This document shows positions 44,820 through 56,633 of a stretch of 64,000 nt of DNA, in pieces. A program made the position numbers and the translations under genes. Positions within the stretch are counted from its first letter, which is position 1, and every line of letters begins with the position of its first letter. The notes below the pieces were generated by a model, which saw only the letters and a program-made list of their open reading frames with translations, was not told where the DNA came from and searched no databases. The stretch comes from Miscanthus floridulus (taxonomy: Eukaryota > Streptophyta > Magnoliopsida > Poales > Poaceae): NCBI RefSeq assembly GCF_019320115.1, contig NC_089587.1:105263158-105327157 (forward strand), given 5' to 3'.

Positions 44820-47234
44820 CCGGGGTTGGAACCACCTGTTCCACGACACGGGCCACCTCAGCGCCGGCCATCTCCTACACCCGGGAAGTATCATCGGAGG
44901 AGATCGGAAGAACTTCCACCTCCTGGGTGCTCTCCCGCAACGACGGTAGGCCTTGAACCAAGGGTGCTGCCGAGGCCTCCACGGCCCTCGTCTCCACTTC
45001 TTGGGCCAACAGCCTCGCCGCAATCATGTCAGCCTCGGTGGTCCTAGGGACTCTGGCCTCCACCATCATGGCCTCGGTGGTCCCAGGGGCTCCGGCCTCT
45101 ACCACCATGGCCTCGGTGGTCCCGGGGGCTCTGGCCCCCACCACCATGGCCTCGGCGGTCGCGGGGGCTCTGGCGCCCGCCGTAGCTACCTCGATGGTCC
45201 TGGGCGCCGCGGCCTTCGTCGCCCCGGCCTATGAAACCACAGGGACCTTGATCCCGGCGGCCTCCGCAGGCAAGGGAACCTCGGCCCCATCCGACCCATG
45301 ATCCTCGCCATCATGGGGCGGAGGCGCTCCCTCCCTCGCCTGTGTCAGGGCCACCCCGGCAGCCCCTCCTTGGGTGGCTGGCTCCTTCAGGTTGGCCCTC
45401 ACCGACGCCACGCCACGTTGCAGGGCGGCTTGTGCCTCCACCACCCAGTGGGCGGTGGAGCCAGGGTTAACCTTGAGTGCTTTTAGGGGCGCCAAGGTAG
45501 GCACCTCTGCAGGCCACTTTTGGCTAAGGACAAAGTGTTTACAAGGTCAGCACAAGACAAAAGAACGGACGGAAAGCACCGCGACTCCACCAAAAATACA
45601 CCTACCTCGAGCGGGGCGGCAACCGCTTCGCCACGGCGACCCTCGTCCGTGCAGGCGGTGGTGGCGGCAGAGGCACGACCTCCGTGTCCATCGGTGCCAG
45701 ATGGTCCTCGATGGACCCCGACGCCCCCTCGGTCCCCTGTGGGGGCAGTTGCGTCGCCCCCACCGCCACCTGCTCCACCGCTACCACCGATCCCACCGGG
45801 CAGATGGCACGCTTTCCCAACGCCTGCTCCTTGGGCGTGTCGGCCTCAGCCCCGAGGTGGGCAACCGCCGACCCCGGGGCAGCTCCTCCTCCTCCTCCTA
45901 GGAGCGCTGGGCTGCTTGCCAACGTCTCGGGCATCGCCTCCCCTACGTCAGGGAGATGGTCCAGGGGACCCCGCCCCGTCTCGCCCTCGTCATCCCCGTC
46001 CGAGGCATCTGTCGATATCAACGGCGACGGGGACTCCTCCAATGGGAGGCCATCCTTCCTTTGTTGGCGGCGGCACTTGTCCAGTTCCTCACACACGAGG
46101 ATCTTCTTCGTGCGCTTCGCCGCCTTGGTGTCCTTCCGCTTTTTCTGGGCCTCGGCATGCGCCCGGTTGATCGCCCGCTGCCTCATGTCCTCGGGGATGG
46201 GCGGTGGAGAGGCGCGCACGTCCCTCATCCCCTGCAGGAATGGCGAACGCGCATAAGGGAACGAGAAGTAAGGAGAAATGGAGAAGGCTCGGGGGCTGCA
46301 GTGGCGTGTGACTTACCAGTGAGAGGAACCCCCACGACGGGCGCATCGCTATGGGGGTCAGGTTGCCACCCCTCAGCTTCACCTCCAGTGTCTCCCCCAC
46401 CCGGCGAAGAATTTCCTCATCAGAAAGGGCGGAGGAGGACATCCAAATGCCCTCATTTGGCTCACCCGGCCTCATCTCGAACAGGCACCGCCGCCGAGCC
46501 ATCAGCGGTAGCACCCTTTGGCGGTGGAAGGCAGCCACGACCACGGCCACAGTAAGGCCATGACTCTGTAGCCTCTCTAGCCCCTCTAGAAGCGGCTGCA
46601 GCTTGGGCTGATCCTCTCTCGGGACGCCATACTTCCACCTCTCCGGGCAGCTCCCCACAATCCGCCCAGTGTAGGGGGGAAGTCCTCTGTCATCGTTGTT
46701 AAGATAGAACCAACTCGTGTACCATCGACGATTGGATGACGCAAGCTGGGCCAGGATGTAGAGGTACTGGTGGTCCTGACGCACTTGGAGAGTGCAGCCA
46801 CCGGCCCTCACCGCTTTCCTCGTGCCCGACGTGCCCATCGGCTTAGTGGTGTGCCCCGCCCGGAAGAGATGGAGCCACAACTCCTAATGGGGAGCAATCC
46901 CCAAGTACCCCTCGTAGACAGCGACGAAGATGGCCACCTGTGTGATGGAGTTGGGGTTGAAGTTGTGGAGCTCCATGCCATAGTAGTGCGGGAGCGCCCG
47001 CATGAACCGATCCACCGGAACGCCGAGGCCACGCTCGTAAAAGGAGACGAAGCTCATGATGTAGCCATCGTGAGGCCTCGGCTCTGGCTCGCCCGACGGA
47101 GCAATCCACTCCGGCCTATTGGGGTCCATCACCAGACGAAGGAGTCCACCATCGACAAGCGACTAGAGCATCTCCATAGTGACGTCAGACGGATCCCAAG
47201 GGTCTACCTCGATGACAACAATGTCGCCGGCCAT
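44820..47234 (-). pseudogene. Antisense three-exon gene of element D (gypsy-associated conserved protein), truncated
   Basis: Exon 1 runs from the ATG at 47234 (MAGDIVVIEVDPWDPSD) to 46317 and contains the conserved core (YIMSFVSFYERGLGVP, HYYGMELHNFNPNSI, VAVYEGYLGI, HLFRAG, RRWYTSWFYLNND), which I recall as the 'putative gypsy type transposon' family (Transposase_28). Intron 1 is 46316-46232 (GTAAGT to CTGCAG); exon 2, in phase, is Lys/Arg-rich near 46120 (KKRKDTKAAKRTKK). Intron 2 is 45605-45524 (GTAGGT to CCTTAG); exon 3 continues in phase (KALKVNPGSTAHWV, then imperfect 13-residue repeats around APGTTEAMVVEA) and is cut by element C at 44820. Stops inside (about 47163, 46881, 45229, 44875) are TAG where checked. 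The function is unknown. Confidence 0.72.
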
Positions 47235-47259
47235 GAGTGCGGTGGAGGGTTCGGATGCG

Positions 47260-47288
47260 GTGGTGAGTCTCTCTCTCTCTCTCTCTGG
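47260..47288. repeat. CT dinucleotide microsatellite
   Basis: A (CT)n run of about ten units in the short leader upstream of the antisense gene start. Confidence 0.8.
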
Positions 47289-47689
47289 CTCGCCCTTCTC
47301 CCTTCTTCTTCCTGGCACCCGCTGCTCTAGCGACGGCTCAATGGGGGCAGAACTAACGCATGAAAGGTAAGGTGAGGAGGGGCGAGGCTTGTTGCATATT
47401 TATACAGGGTAAAGACGAAATGGACGGGCGATGAAATCGAGGAAGTTTTCTCCGGATCCAGCACGGTTAACCCCGATCCGATTTTACCACCCACGTGCCC
47501 ACCTTTTTCTCATTAATTATGGGAATAGTTACGTCCCATCCACCACATCACGCCCGACCGCTGCGACAGCAGGCGTCATTCCGTCTCCCTAGAAAACCGC
47601 CTCAAAAGGCGTGCCAGCCGTTGCCGAGCCGATGGGGGAAGATATTCCCCCCCGCCCTATTCCTTTCAGATGAAGGAACCGGGCTCTGA
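47289..47689. other. Upstream region of the antisense gene
   Basis: Carries no gene. On the minus strand CCCTGTATAAATATG (about 47394-47408) contains a TATAAATA-like box about 160 bases upstream of the antisense ATG, a plausible promoter for the antisense gene. Confidence 0.45.
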
Positions 47690-49270
47690 GCCTATTATGG
47701 TCTAGGGGTTTGAAGGCTGGGCCCCTAGAGGTTTTGATAGCCACCCCAGGACAATAGAGTCAGGGACGACCATGGGCGAGCCCACACAGGGCCAAGGCCC
47801 AAGCAAGCGAAATGCTTAGGACGCCCTAAGTCATGTCCAAGACCGGCAAGGAGGTCTCCGAATGGGATCCCATCGTAGGGAGGCGCCGAGCCACCGAGGC
47901 CCAGCAAACGGCCTCAGCACCCACTAGAGAAACCATCTGGTACCATTGGAGTGCATCTCTGGACCACTAGCCGTCCCCTAGCGAACGGGGCGCGGGCCTC
48001 CACTCGGACCTACCCGATAACAGCTCACTGAAAGTGCCACCGCTAGTGCCCACCGAGGGTAGCCTAGCACATTCCACCCCTCCTTCCGAGCAAAAAGGAA
48101 GCGTGAGGGTCATACAAAAAGCCAGGGGAATCCCTGACGAACCTCTTGCTCCGTGCAGAGGCTAGGGCGCTCTTCCTGCAACTTTGCCGAGACCTAGCGA
48201 CCTCGGCTCACACTCGAGGGGGCTCGGCAAAACAACCCCTCCTTCCGAGTGAAAAGGAAGCGCGAGGGTCGTACAAAAAGCCAGGGGAGCTCCTGACGGC
48301 CCTCTCGCTCCGTGCAGAGGCTAGGGAGCCCTTCCTGCAAATATGCCGAGACCCTGTGACCTAGGCTTGCACCCAAAGGGGCCTCGGCAAACAAACCCTC
48401 ATGCGCGAGGGGCGTACAAAAAGCCAGGGGAACTCCTAACGGGCCTCTCGCTCCGTGCAGAGGCTAGGGGGCTCTTCCTACGACCTTGCCGAGACCCAGC
48501 GGCCTAGGCTCGCACCCGAATGGGCTCGGTAAACAACCCCTCCGTCTGAACGAAAAGGATATGTGAGGGTCGAACAAAAAAGCCAGAGGGACCCCTGACC
48601 GCCCTCTCACTCTGGGCAGAGGCTCGGGGGCTCTTCCTGCACCCAAGACAAAGACAAATGACCTAAGCCCGCGCTAGAAGTTTCATTACAAACACAATAA
48701 AGGGCACCGAGCCCGTTACGGTCTAGGGGTTCGGAGGCTGGGTCCCCTGAGGTTTCAACAGCCGCCCCAAGGCAACAGAGTCAGGGACGACTATGGGTGA
48801 GCCCACGTATGGCCAAGGCCCGAGCAAATAATCACTCGGGGCGTCCTTAGTCGTGTCCGAGACTGGCAAGGAGGTCTCCGAATGGGATCCCACCGTAGGG
48901 AGGCACCGAGCCATAGGGGCCCAGCGAACGGCCTCGGTACCCACTAGAGAAACCCGCTGGTACCCTTGGAGTGTGTCTCTAGACCACTAGCCGTCCCCTA
49001 GCGAACGGGGCTTGGGGCTCCACTCGGACTTACCCGATAACAGCTCACCGGAAGTGCCACCGCTCGTGCCCACCGAGGGTAGCCTGGCACATTCCACCCC
49101 TCCTTCCGAGCGAAAAGGAAGCATGAGGGTCACGCAAAAAGTCAGGGGCACCCCTGATCGCCCTCTTGCTTGGTGCAGAGGCTCGGGGGCTCTCCCTGCA
49201 ACCTTGCCGAAACCCCGCGACCCAAACTCGCACTTGTGGGCTTGGCAAATACGATAAAAACTCCTCACTC
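47690..49270. repeat. Tandem-repeat region of element D
   Basis: Two levels of repetition. A segment of about 450 bp (47690-48120) recurs at about 48712-49145, offset by about 1021 bp (shared GTCTAGGGGTT, CAACAGAGTCAGGGACGA and CCGTCCCCTAGCGAACGGGG). Between them lies an array of about four units of 150-160 bp (starts near 48077, 48236, about 48395 and 48537), built on CCCCTCCTTCCGAG, AAAAAGCCAGGGG and GTGCAGAGGCTAGGG. No coding potential is supported. Confidence 0.8.
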
Positions 49271-49465
49271 AAGCACGAAAAAAGCCCCTGGAGGAGTAAA
49301 ATCCACTCCTCTAGGGCCTCGGGGGCTACACCCGGTGGGTGCGCTCGCGTGCACCCACCGAAACCTCAAGAAGCGAGACACAATCCCTACAGGAGCGGCT
49401 ACAAGCCAAGTCTTGACAAACCCTTAGGGAGAGTGCACGCACTCCCCCTAAGGCTCGGGGGCTAC
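49271..49465 (+). other. Region before the 3' LTR of D, with polypurine-like end
   Basis: Contains two CTC(GGGGGCTAC)-type purine-rich stretches (about 49318-49329 and 49453-49465). The second directly precedes the LTR and is the likely polypurine tract. Confidence 0.5.
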
Positions 49466-50781
49466 TGTCGGGTACCACAAAATAGGGTACCCCGAGCGTC
49501 CACCAAAAGAGTCACTTAAATCCCATCAAACAACAAAGTTAGAAGGTAAGCCGTGGGTTCATGACCAGCCCCGTCGTGACCCACCGGCTCTCCGCCTCAC
49601 CTGAAGCCTCGCACGGGAGGTCTCGACACCCTGATGAAATCTTCGCCTCGCGCGAGGCCTCTCACGAGAGGCCTTGGCAAGGATCCCAATCTCCGTCTCG
49701 TCCGAGGCCCCATGCGTACAGCCTCGAACAAGACAGCTATTCTCTGTATCGCTCGAGGCTAGCTTATCAATAACCCATCGCTCCCGCCTTGACCAGCCTT
49801 CTCGACAGCATGTCATGTCCCATTAATGTGTCAACCACTCCCGCAATCTTAGCCGGACGATGGCTCGACACCATGGAGTGGCCGACGGGACAAGAAGTCG
49901 CATCAACGCCATACCGGCTAAGACAAGGCGCGGCGGGGATTACCGGCCACTGTGTTCAGGCACTGTGCCTACAATCAGGGCCGGCGCTACGCTGTGCCCC
50001 ATAACACATGCCCTGAAGACAGCGCGGCATGGGAAGTCTGGCCCAGGCCATCATTGCCTCCGAACCAGCGTACCAGATCGACCGTTCCCTCCGAGCCTCG
50101 ACACTCTACGTCAACGCCTCGGCCATCTCGGGATTCACGTATGCCAAGACCCCCCATCACGGTTCGGCCTCGGCACCAACCGAGCCTCGACTTCACGCAC
50201 CGACAATCTATAGTGACCTGCATGTTGACCACCACGCCTGCTTCGAGGCAGCCCTGGAGCTCCCATGACGCATAGGATCGGATGTGACCAGCACGTCGCC
50301 CCAGCGCTTCAAGGACGGACCACTCCGATGACCACGCCGTCACAGGAAAAGGCGGCAGGGCTCGGACACGCCGCCTCCATTCGCACGATGCCGTATAGTT
50401 AGCACACGTACTACCCTTGTCCTCCCTTCAACTATAAAAGGAAAGGACTTGGGCCATTTCTAGGGGAGGACACAGGCACTCACAAAAAACAACACCCTAT
50501 AACACGCATACTCCCGGGCCGCCTGAGAGCAACATCTCAAGCAGCCCACATCACTCCCCGCTGAGACCTGGGACTAGCTCCCTCTCTCACCTGGCTTGTA
50601 ACCCCCTACTACAAGCACTTTGGTGCAAGGAATACAAGATCGATCTCTTAGACTGGACGTAGGGCACCAATTGCCTGAACCAGTATAAGCCTTGTGTCTC
50701 TTTGCATCACCATCCAGGATTGGGAACACGCAGCACAAATTCACTAGTTGGTTGAGGATCCCCCGGTCCAAAACACCGACA
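49466..50781 (+). repeat. 3' LTR of element D
   Basis: 1316 bp beginning TGTCGGGTACC and ending AACACCGACA, the TGTCGG/CCGACA ends typical of grass Tat-type elements. It is followed by TATAG (50782-50786), the possible right-hand duplication whose partner is lost. It contains a TATA box and the ACTACAAGCACTTTGGTGC region near 50610, which also appears in diverged form in the E LTR. Confidence 0.85.
50433..50440 (+). promoter_or_regulatory. TATA box in the D LTR
   Basis: TATAAAAG followed by a purine-rich GAAAGGAC stretch, in the position expected for the U3/R boundary. Confidence 0.65.
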
Positions 50782-50786
50782 TATAG

Positions 50787-52104
50787 TGTGTAAATCAATT
50801 CCTGTGACTTGAAACGTTCATCGAAAACGCAAAACGAATGTTATATTTCATGTCACGTTATATCGCTTAGAGTTTTAAATGAATTTTTATTGAATGAAAA
50901 TGCTATAGGACGCATACCCGACACTTTAATAAAGTTGGTAGTGTAAGCTTCATATGTGATGATGAAATACTTGCGGTCGAGAACGGGATTTGCTAGCTAG
51001 CTTATTTAATAGCTCAAAAATCGCATTCGACTCGAAACCAATCAAGACGTAGTCAAATTTCTTGAGTTAGAAAATTGGTTGACGAGGCTAAGTTTGGGAA
51101 TTTTTGTAGACGAATTGGATTAAGTAGTGTAATTTCATGGTTGGATTTAGTAGCTTGATATACCATCTTGAGCGTAAAATAGTTGGTTTAGCAACTGGAT
51201 CATCGACTTGGATTTTTTAGCAGCTTTAAAAAGCGTGCACGACGTGTTCCAGACGGTTGTAGTGTCTGGGCACGATCACCATGCCCACACTCGGTGTTGC
51301 CGCACCGGCCGCCCAACGTGCACGCGCGTGCACGCCCGCACGTGTGCCACCACGCTGGCTGGTTCTGTCGCTGGCTCCACGCTGCTGGCCTTTGCCACCT
51401 GCTGCAGCACCTTGGCACGCGACTCGTGCGCACATGTGCAGCTACGGCCCGGCGAGCCTGGCCGCTCTGCCATTGCCATCGAGTCGAGCTGCGTCCCAGG
51501 TCACGCTGTGCTCCGACCACCGCTTGCACAATCACTGCTGCTGCTGGCCCTTCACGACTGCATACGTGTGGGCTTGCCCCGCCTGCCTTCGCCATCATGC
51601 CCACTCTCGATGCGACGCCACATTGCTACGTCTCTAGACCGGTGTTAGCCACCTAGGCGTGCAGGGCCGAGCCATCGTCATCTTGCGAGTCAAGCCGCTG
51701 TGGTTGCACGTCGTCGTGCCGATCTCGTACACGCATGGAGCCATCCCCGTCGCGCTGTCGTCCTCTCCCATTTAGTGGCTATGCCACGCCACGCTCCCTG
51801 TCACATCGCCTTGAATGGCGTCGCGCCGGCCGAGCCACGCCAAGGCAAAACCCACAGAGCCTAGCCCTATCCTCGTAATTGCGCGCGTTTGGAGCTTGAT
51901 TTGGAGTCTAGTGTCACGCCAAGCCTACCACTGTTGTGGCCGTATGATGTCGGGGCGTCAATTTGAGTTTTCCCCAATCGTCGGCCACCATAAGACCGAG
52001 TTGAGTCGTCTATCTAATTAGCCTTGCGTAGTCCACCTCCTTCCAATTAACTATGCACCCAACTAGCTCTGGTAGTTAGCTCACAATTAGAGTCGACCCT
52101 AAGA
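50787..52104. other. Unassigned sequence left of the pol fragment
   Basis: An AT-rich part (50787-51230) is followed by a GC-rich part (51230-51840) with open frames on both strands and no recognisable motif. This composition switch resembles the gypsy LTRs in this window, so it may be a diverged LTR or leader, but I could not align it convincingly. The phrase AAGACCGAGTTGA occurs twice (51991 and 52091). Confidence 0.3.
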
Positions 52105-52834
52105 CCGAGTTGATGCTATTCTAGGAATGAACTGGTTATGGGTGTATGGGGTAGTTTTGGATTTGAAGTAGAGAAGTGTGGAGTTATGGCTTTCTTCTTC
52201 TGAGGATAGGATGTCTCTTCTTATACCCTCAGATCTAGCCTTATCTGTTGCTGCTCATACTGAAGCTTCTCCTGATCTTGCCTCTATTCCGATAGTATGT
52301 GAGTTCCTAGATGTTTTTCCTAAAGATCTACACGGGTTGCCATCAGACAGAGAGGTGAAGTTCTCCATTGAGCTAGAGCCTAGTACTGCTCCTATCTCCC
52401 AACACCTATACCGCATGGCTCCAAAGGAATTGGCTGAAATGAAGAAGCAGTTGGAAGAGTTGCTAAAAAAGAGCTTCATCCATCCTAGCTCTTCACCTTG
52501 GGGTTGTCCAGCCATTTTTGTGAAGAAGAAGGATGGCACTCTTTGGATGTGTGTGGATTACCGTCCTCTTAATGTGGTAACCATTAAGAACAAGTATCCT
52601 TTGCCCCGCATAGATACTTTGTTCGATCAACTAGCTGGTGCCAAGGTGTTCTCCAAGATTGACCTTCGTTTAGGCTATCATTAGATCAAGATTAGACCAC
52701 AAGATATACCAAAGACAACTTTTTCTACTAGGTATGGGTTGTATGAATACTTAGTCATGTCTTTTGGTCTCACCAACGCTCCTACATTCTTCATGTACCT
52801 GATGAATTCAGTCTCTATGCCGGAGCTGGACAAG
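52105..52834 (+). pseudogene. Ty3/gypsy pol fragment (element F)
   Basis: Carries the end of a protease (AILGMNWLWVYGVVLD), the linker to RT ([19 protein letters not shown]), RT fingers ([39 protein letters not shown]) and palm ([19 protein letters not shown]), stopping in MPELDK at the LTR of element E. The TAG at 52681-52684 sits where C and B have glutamine. It is related to but clearly distinct from the pol of B and C. The rest of RT was expected to the right of E, but E is itself truncated and no continuation is visible. Confidence 0.85.
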
Positions 52835-52939
52835 TGTCGGGGACCTAATACTGGGGTACCTAATGAGGTGGTACTAATGACCATTGAATGTTGACACTTC
52901 CAGTCAGACAAAGAGCACTACTACGCTTCTTGCCCGAAT

Positions 52940-53395
52940 GACGAAAGACTGGTTCCGCCTCGCCCAACGTCCGAAGGCAGGCTCCGCCTCGCCCGACCCC
53001 CGAGGGCTGGCCTCCGCCTCGCCCAAAGACTAAGGGTTGGCTCCATCTCACCCAATGTTCGAGGGCATGCTCTGCCTCGCCCAACCCACGAGGGCTGGCC
53101 TCCGCCTCGCCCGATGGCTAAGGGCAGGCTTCGCCTCGCGCGACATTCGAGGGCAGGCTCTGTCCCGCCTAACCCCCGAGGGCTGGCCTCCACCTTGCCC
53201 AACGGCTAAGGGCTGGCTTCGCCTCACCTAATGTCTGAGGGTAGGCTCCGCCTCGCTCGACCCCCGAGGGCTGGCCTTCACCTCGCCCAACGGCTAAGGG
53301 CTAGCTCCGTCTTGCCTGATGTCTGAGGGCGGGCTCCGCCTCACCAGACAACTAAGGGCGGGCTCTGCCTCACCCGACGATTGCACCCTACCCCT
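52940..53395. repeat. Tandem repeats in the E LTR
   Basis: About fifteen imperfect units of 28-32 bp built on GGCTCCGCCTCGCCCGA and CGAGGGCTGGCC or CTAAGGGCTGGC, with a higher-order pattern of about 90 bp. They lie upstream of the TATA box in the U3 region. Confidence 0.8.
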
Positions 53396-53947
53396 TCATG
53401 ATGGCAAGCATAGGGTACGACTAGACATTTGAGTCAAACGTAGTATCAAGGACCATGCCCTGCACGCCTGCAGGAAGGTACCATTAGGATACTATGGGAT
53501 GGGCGCTTTAGGTCCTTTCTGACACAACAATGCCTGAATAGTGTTGTAGGCACCGACTTTTGTCCCATAGTGTATTAGGCACCGCCTTCAGTCCTCGGGC
53601 CTGGATACTAACACAGGCATATGACAGCCACTCTGGTCCAACATAGAAACCACATCATCTACAGTGATGGACGTATGGTCACTTCCCCTATTACTCCCCG
53701 AGGGGTCATAGCTCAGCTCTCCGGCACGCCGCACCGTACGCCGGCGTAGGATGGGATGCACCCACTTGCTAAATGAGGCCAGGGCATGACCTATGAGGAT
53801 CAGCGAACACACCACCTCTGACACGGCCTGCCATGTTAAGTAGGGTAGGCACAGGGAAAAAGGAAGACCTAGCTCCCTCAAAGGACCTTCTATACCTTCG
53901 GCATTTTCCTTTTTCTCCCATCTATAACCCCTGCTCCCCCCTTGGTC

Positions 53948-53955
53948 TATAAAAG
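53948..53955 (+). promoter_or_regulatory. TATA box in the E LTR
   Basis: TATAAAAG followed by GGAGGG, matching the arrangement in the D LTR. Confidence 0.65.
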
Positions 53956-54281
53956 GGAGGGTAGGGCTCCCCACTAGAGGGACCAACTTTTGATGGATTA
54001 GTTCAACATACACAACACATCACGCATACCGCCGAGCAGCGACCGAGCTCTTGGCATCCTTTCGACCATTCCATTAGAGACCTAGGACCTCTCCCTCTCT
54101 CAACCATTTGTACCCCCTACTACGAACCTTTTTTGGTACTAATAACACGAGCAGCAGTAGACTGGACATATGGACATTCAGCCCAAACTAGTATTAATCT
54201 TGTGTCCTTTAGTGCACCATCCGAGCCTAACGTGCAACAATTACAAATTTATTAGCCGGTGTTTGTTTGAAACACCGACAG

Positions 54282-54300
54282 TTGGCATGCTAGGTAGGGG
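54282..54300 (+). promoter_or_regulatory. Primer-binding site of element E
   Basis: TTGGCATGCTAGGTAGGGG lies one base after the LTR end. It resembles the TTGGCGCGCCAGGTAGGGG leader of RIRE2/Cinful-type elements. I do not assign the tRNA. Confidence 0.65.
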
Positions 54301-56450
54301 CCTTTGCGTGTTCCAAATCAGGCCTCGGATGGCTAACCACGCAATTAGCTGGGTCCCGGGCGTGCACATGTGTTTCGGTGACCTAGACTTCATCGTCACA
54401 CTAGGAGGAGAGTTGGCGCTGGCCCACGCCGCCGTCCAATCTCTCCCCTCTATCAACTTCGACAACGAGAGGCTTGAGCGCCAGCCCGGCATCTCCCTTG
54501 GACCACTGCCATCTAGGGAGGACCCACGCTACCTCACCCTCTCCCTAGAACACTCTGCATGGAGAACCCCGATGGCATTTCTGTTCGATCTCCGCAACGT
54601 CGCGGCGACCGTTAGCCACCTTGTGGCACAACGCACGATCCTGTCCCCCTCGAACAATGAGTTCATAGGGATGATTGAAGGCATTATGGAATCCCTCCAT
54701 GGCCTCCTCGCAGAGGGGCCGGGGTCGAACTCTGGCTTTGACTCCAGCACGGGGAGCCATCATCCCTCCCGAGAATGTTTCATGGCAGAAACCTTTGTGG
54801 GACATGTCGAAAGCATCTCCACGGAGGAGACTACCCCGGCAGGCAACCTCGGCGGCGCAACCGAGAGGGGGGCAGCAGCCCCACCTCACATAGGGGTGGA
54901 GCAGCTGAGAGCCCGAAAGCGAGAAATAGACGAAGCTGGACAACAGCTTGTTCGGGAGTACGTGGAGGTCGATGAGGAGATCAGGCGCTACGGAGATGGT
55001 GGGCACACACGCGTCGTGGCCCGCGACGTAAACCGAAGGATCATCGCCGATGATGAAACCCTTCCCCACTTCACTCAGGTGAGCTAGAACATCACTGCCA
55101 CAATGGCCTTGCTCCATGGCCTTCCAGAGGCTGCAACGCCTGAGGATCGTCGGGTCCAGCGCGAAATCCGCATGCTACTTGAGCGTGCGGCAGCGCAGCA
55201 AGCAGAGAGCTTGTTGTCTCGGCAACGTGAGCCTAACACTAGCCAGCGTATGCCCATAGTACGTCCTGCCAGGGACACATCGGTCCACCAAGCGCCGCAA
55301 GGCAGTGGGCAGCGCGCTGCAACCTCGGTACATCAATGTCTCAGCCACAACCGCAACACACGCAGCACCCTCGATGCCCACAGACATACCTACAGCGACC
55401 TGAGGGAAGGAGCCCACCACGGCTATCATCCTTGACGCAGCGGACGCTACAACAGCGACAAGGACCGGAGCCTAAGCCCCAGCCTCCCAGGGCCTCAGGC
55501 ATTCATCTGGCACATCCTCAATGTTGCATTCCCGCCAAGGTATCGACCACCTACTAATATCCCTAAGTACTCCGGGGAGACAAACCCTAGGCTTTGGCTT
55601 GAAGACTATCGGCTTGCCTATCTAGCCGGTGGTGTGGATAATGATGACTTCATTATCTGCAACCTTCCACTGTTCTTGGCCGATTCAGCTCGGGCATGGT
55701 TGGAACACCTGTCGCCCAATGCAATCCAGAGTTGGGCGGATCTGAAGGAGATCTTTGTGGGAAACTTCCAGGGCACGTACAAACGCCCTAGGAACCCATG
55801 GGACCTCAAGAACTGCCGCTAGAAGGCTGGTGAGACCCTTCATGGGTACATCCGGTGCTTCTCCCGGCAGTGCAACAAGCTCCCCAACGTCATTGACGCC
55901 AACGGGATAGGAGCCTTCCTGTCTAGGATGACCTGCGAGTCCTTGGTTCATAAGCTAGGACACAAGGGCCCACAGACCACCAAGGAGCTCCTAGACATCG
56001 CCACCAGCCACGCCTCAGGAGAAGAGGCAGTCGGAGCGATCTTTGATCACCTCGAAGGCAAGGCAAAGCAGGACGACGGTGCTGACGAAGGCACCTCCAA
56101 TCATTTCGCCAAAAGAAAAAATAAGAAGCAATGGCGCGAGGACACACTCGTGGCTACTGCTGACCACAAGGGTGGTCGGAAGCCCGCGGGGGCGCTCTGA
56201 ACCACTTCGAGAAAATACTCAAGGGGCCATGCCTGAACCACGCCTTCCCCATAAAGCATCCACTCAAGGACTGCAGCCTCATGCTGAAGTTCTTGTCCGG
56301 AGGCTCCAACAAAGGGGAGCAGGGGAAGGAACCTACCCCTGCTACGGACGATGCCAGGAGAAGGACGACTGCTTTCCAACGCTAGACAGCTGCCTCATGA
56401 TCTTCGGGGGATCAACGGCCTATGACTCCAAACATCGTCAGAAGGTCGCA
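54285..56450 (+). pseudogene. Element E gag region
   Basis: A long frame (to 55087) with no known motif in its first part (GVHMCFGDLDFIVTLGG, heptad-like QLRARKREIDEAGQQLVREY) continues after a TAG at 55085 and further lesions near 55435. The gag core is at about 55540-56200 (PRYRPPTNIPKYSGETNPRL, WLEDYRLAYLAGG, RAWLEHLSPNAIQSWADLKEIFVGNFQGTY). After a TAG at about 55821, AGETLHGYIRCFSRQCNKLP and a lysine-rich FAKRKNKKQW follow. The Tat-type end region (FEKILKGPCLNHAFPIKHPLKDC) is in another frame. Multiple stops and frameshifts make it inactive. The long N-terminal extension before the gag core is usual for Tat-type gag. Confidence 0.8.
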
Positions 56451-56633
56451 CACCGCCATGTCTGCACGACCCAACCGGCCACACCTCCCATTCTTCGGTG
56501 GTCGGAGTCCATCATAACCTTCGATCGGACTAACCATCCAGATGCCGTCCCACACCCAGGAAGGTATCCACTTGTGGTCAACCCGATCGTCGGCCCAAAG
56601 CGCCTCACCAAAGTTTTGATGGACGAAGGCTAA
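56451..56633 (+). pseudogene. Element E protease start, truncated
   Basis: WSESIITFDRTNHPDAVPHP and KRLTKVLMDEG, the region leading into the aspartic protease of Tat-type elements. The expected active-site neighbourhood is altered (MDEG where relatives usually read MDGG) and the sequence stops at 56633, after which homology is lost. Confidence 0.65.

Larger units (their letters stand above)
44820..50781 (+). mobile_element. Element D: 3' part of a Tat-type Ty3/gypsy element
   Basis: What remains: an antisense spliced gene (47234-44820), a tandem-repeat region (about 47690-49270), a polypurine-like stretch (GGCTCGGGGGCTAC, 49453-49465) and a 3' LTR (49466-50781). An antisense ORF between pol and the 3' LTR is known for Tat-lineage elements such as maize Grande. 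The left part, including gag-pol, is missing at the junction with element C (44819/44820), which falls inside the antisense gene. Confidence 0.72.
52835..54280 (+). repeat. 5' LTR of element E
   Basis: 1446 bp from TGTCGGGGACC to AACACCGACA. The ends match those of the D LTR, while the bodies are diverged. It has a tandem array at 52940-53395, a TATA box at 53948 and a downstream R/U5-like CCCCCTACTACGAACC segment. Confidence 0.88.

Noticed and set aside
45374..46555. Plus-strand frames of 175-216 codons, rich in proline, arginine and serine.
   Set aside because: They are shadows of the antisense gene of D, whose minus-strand exons show conserved motifs and splice sites.
48077..48640. Regular repeats considered as a CRISPR-like array.
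   Set aside because: Units are 150-160 bp without short identical repeats and unique spacers, and lie inside a plant retrotransposon.
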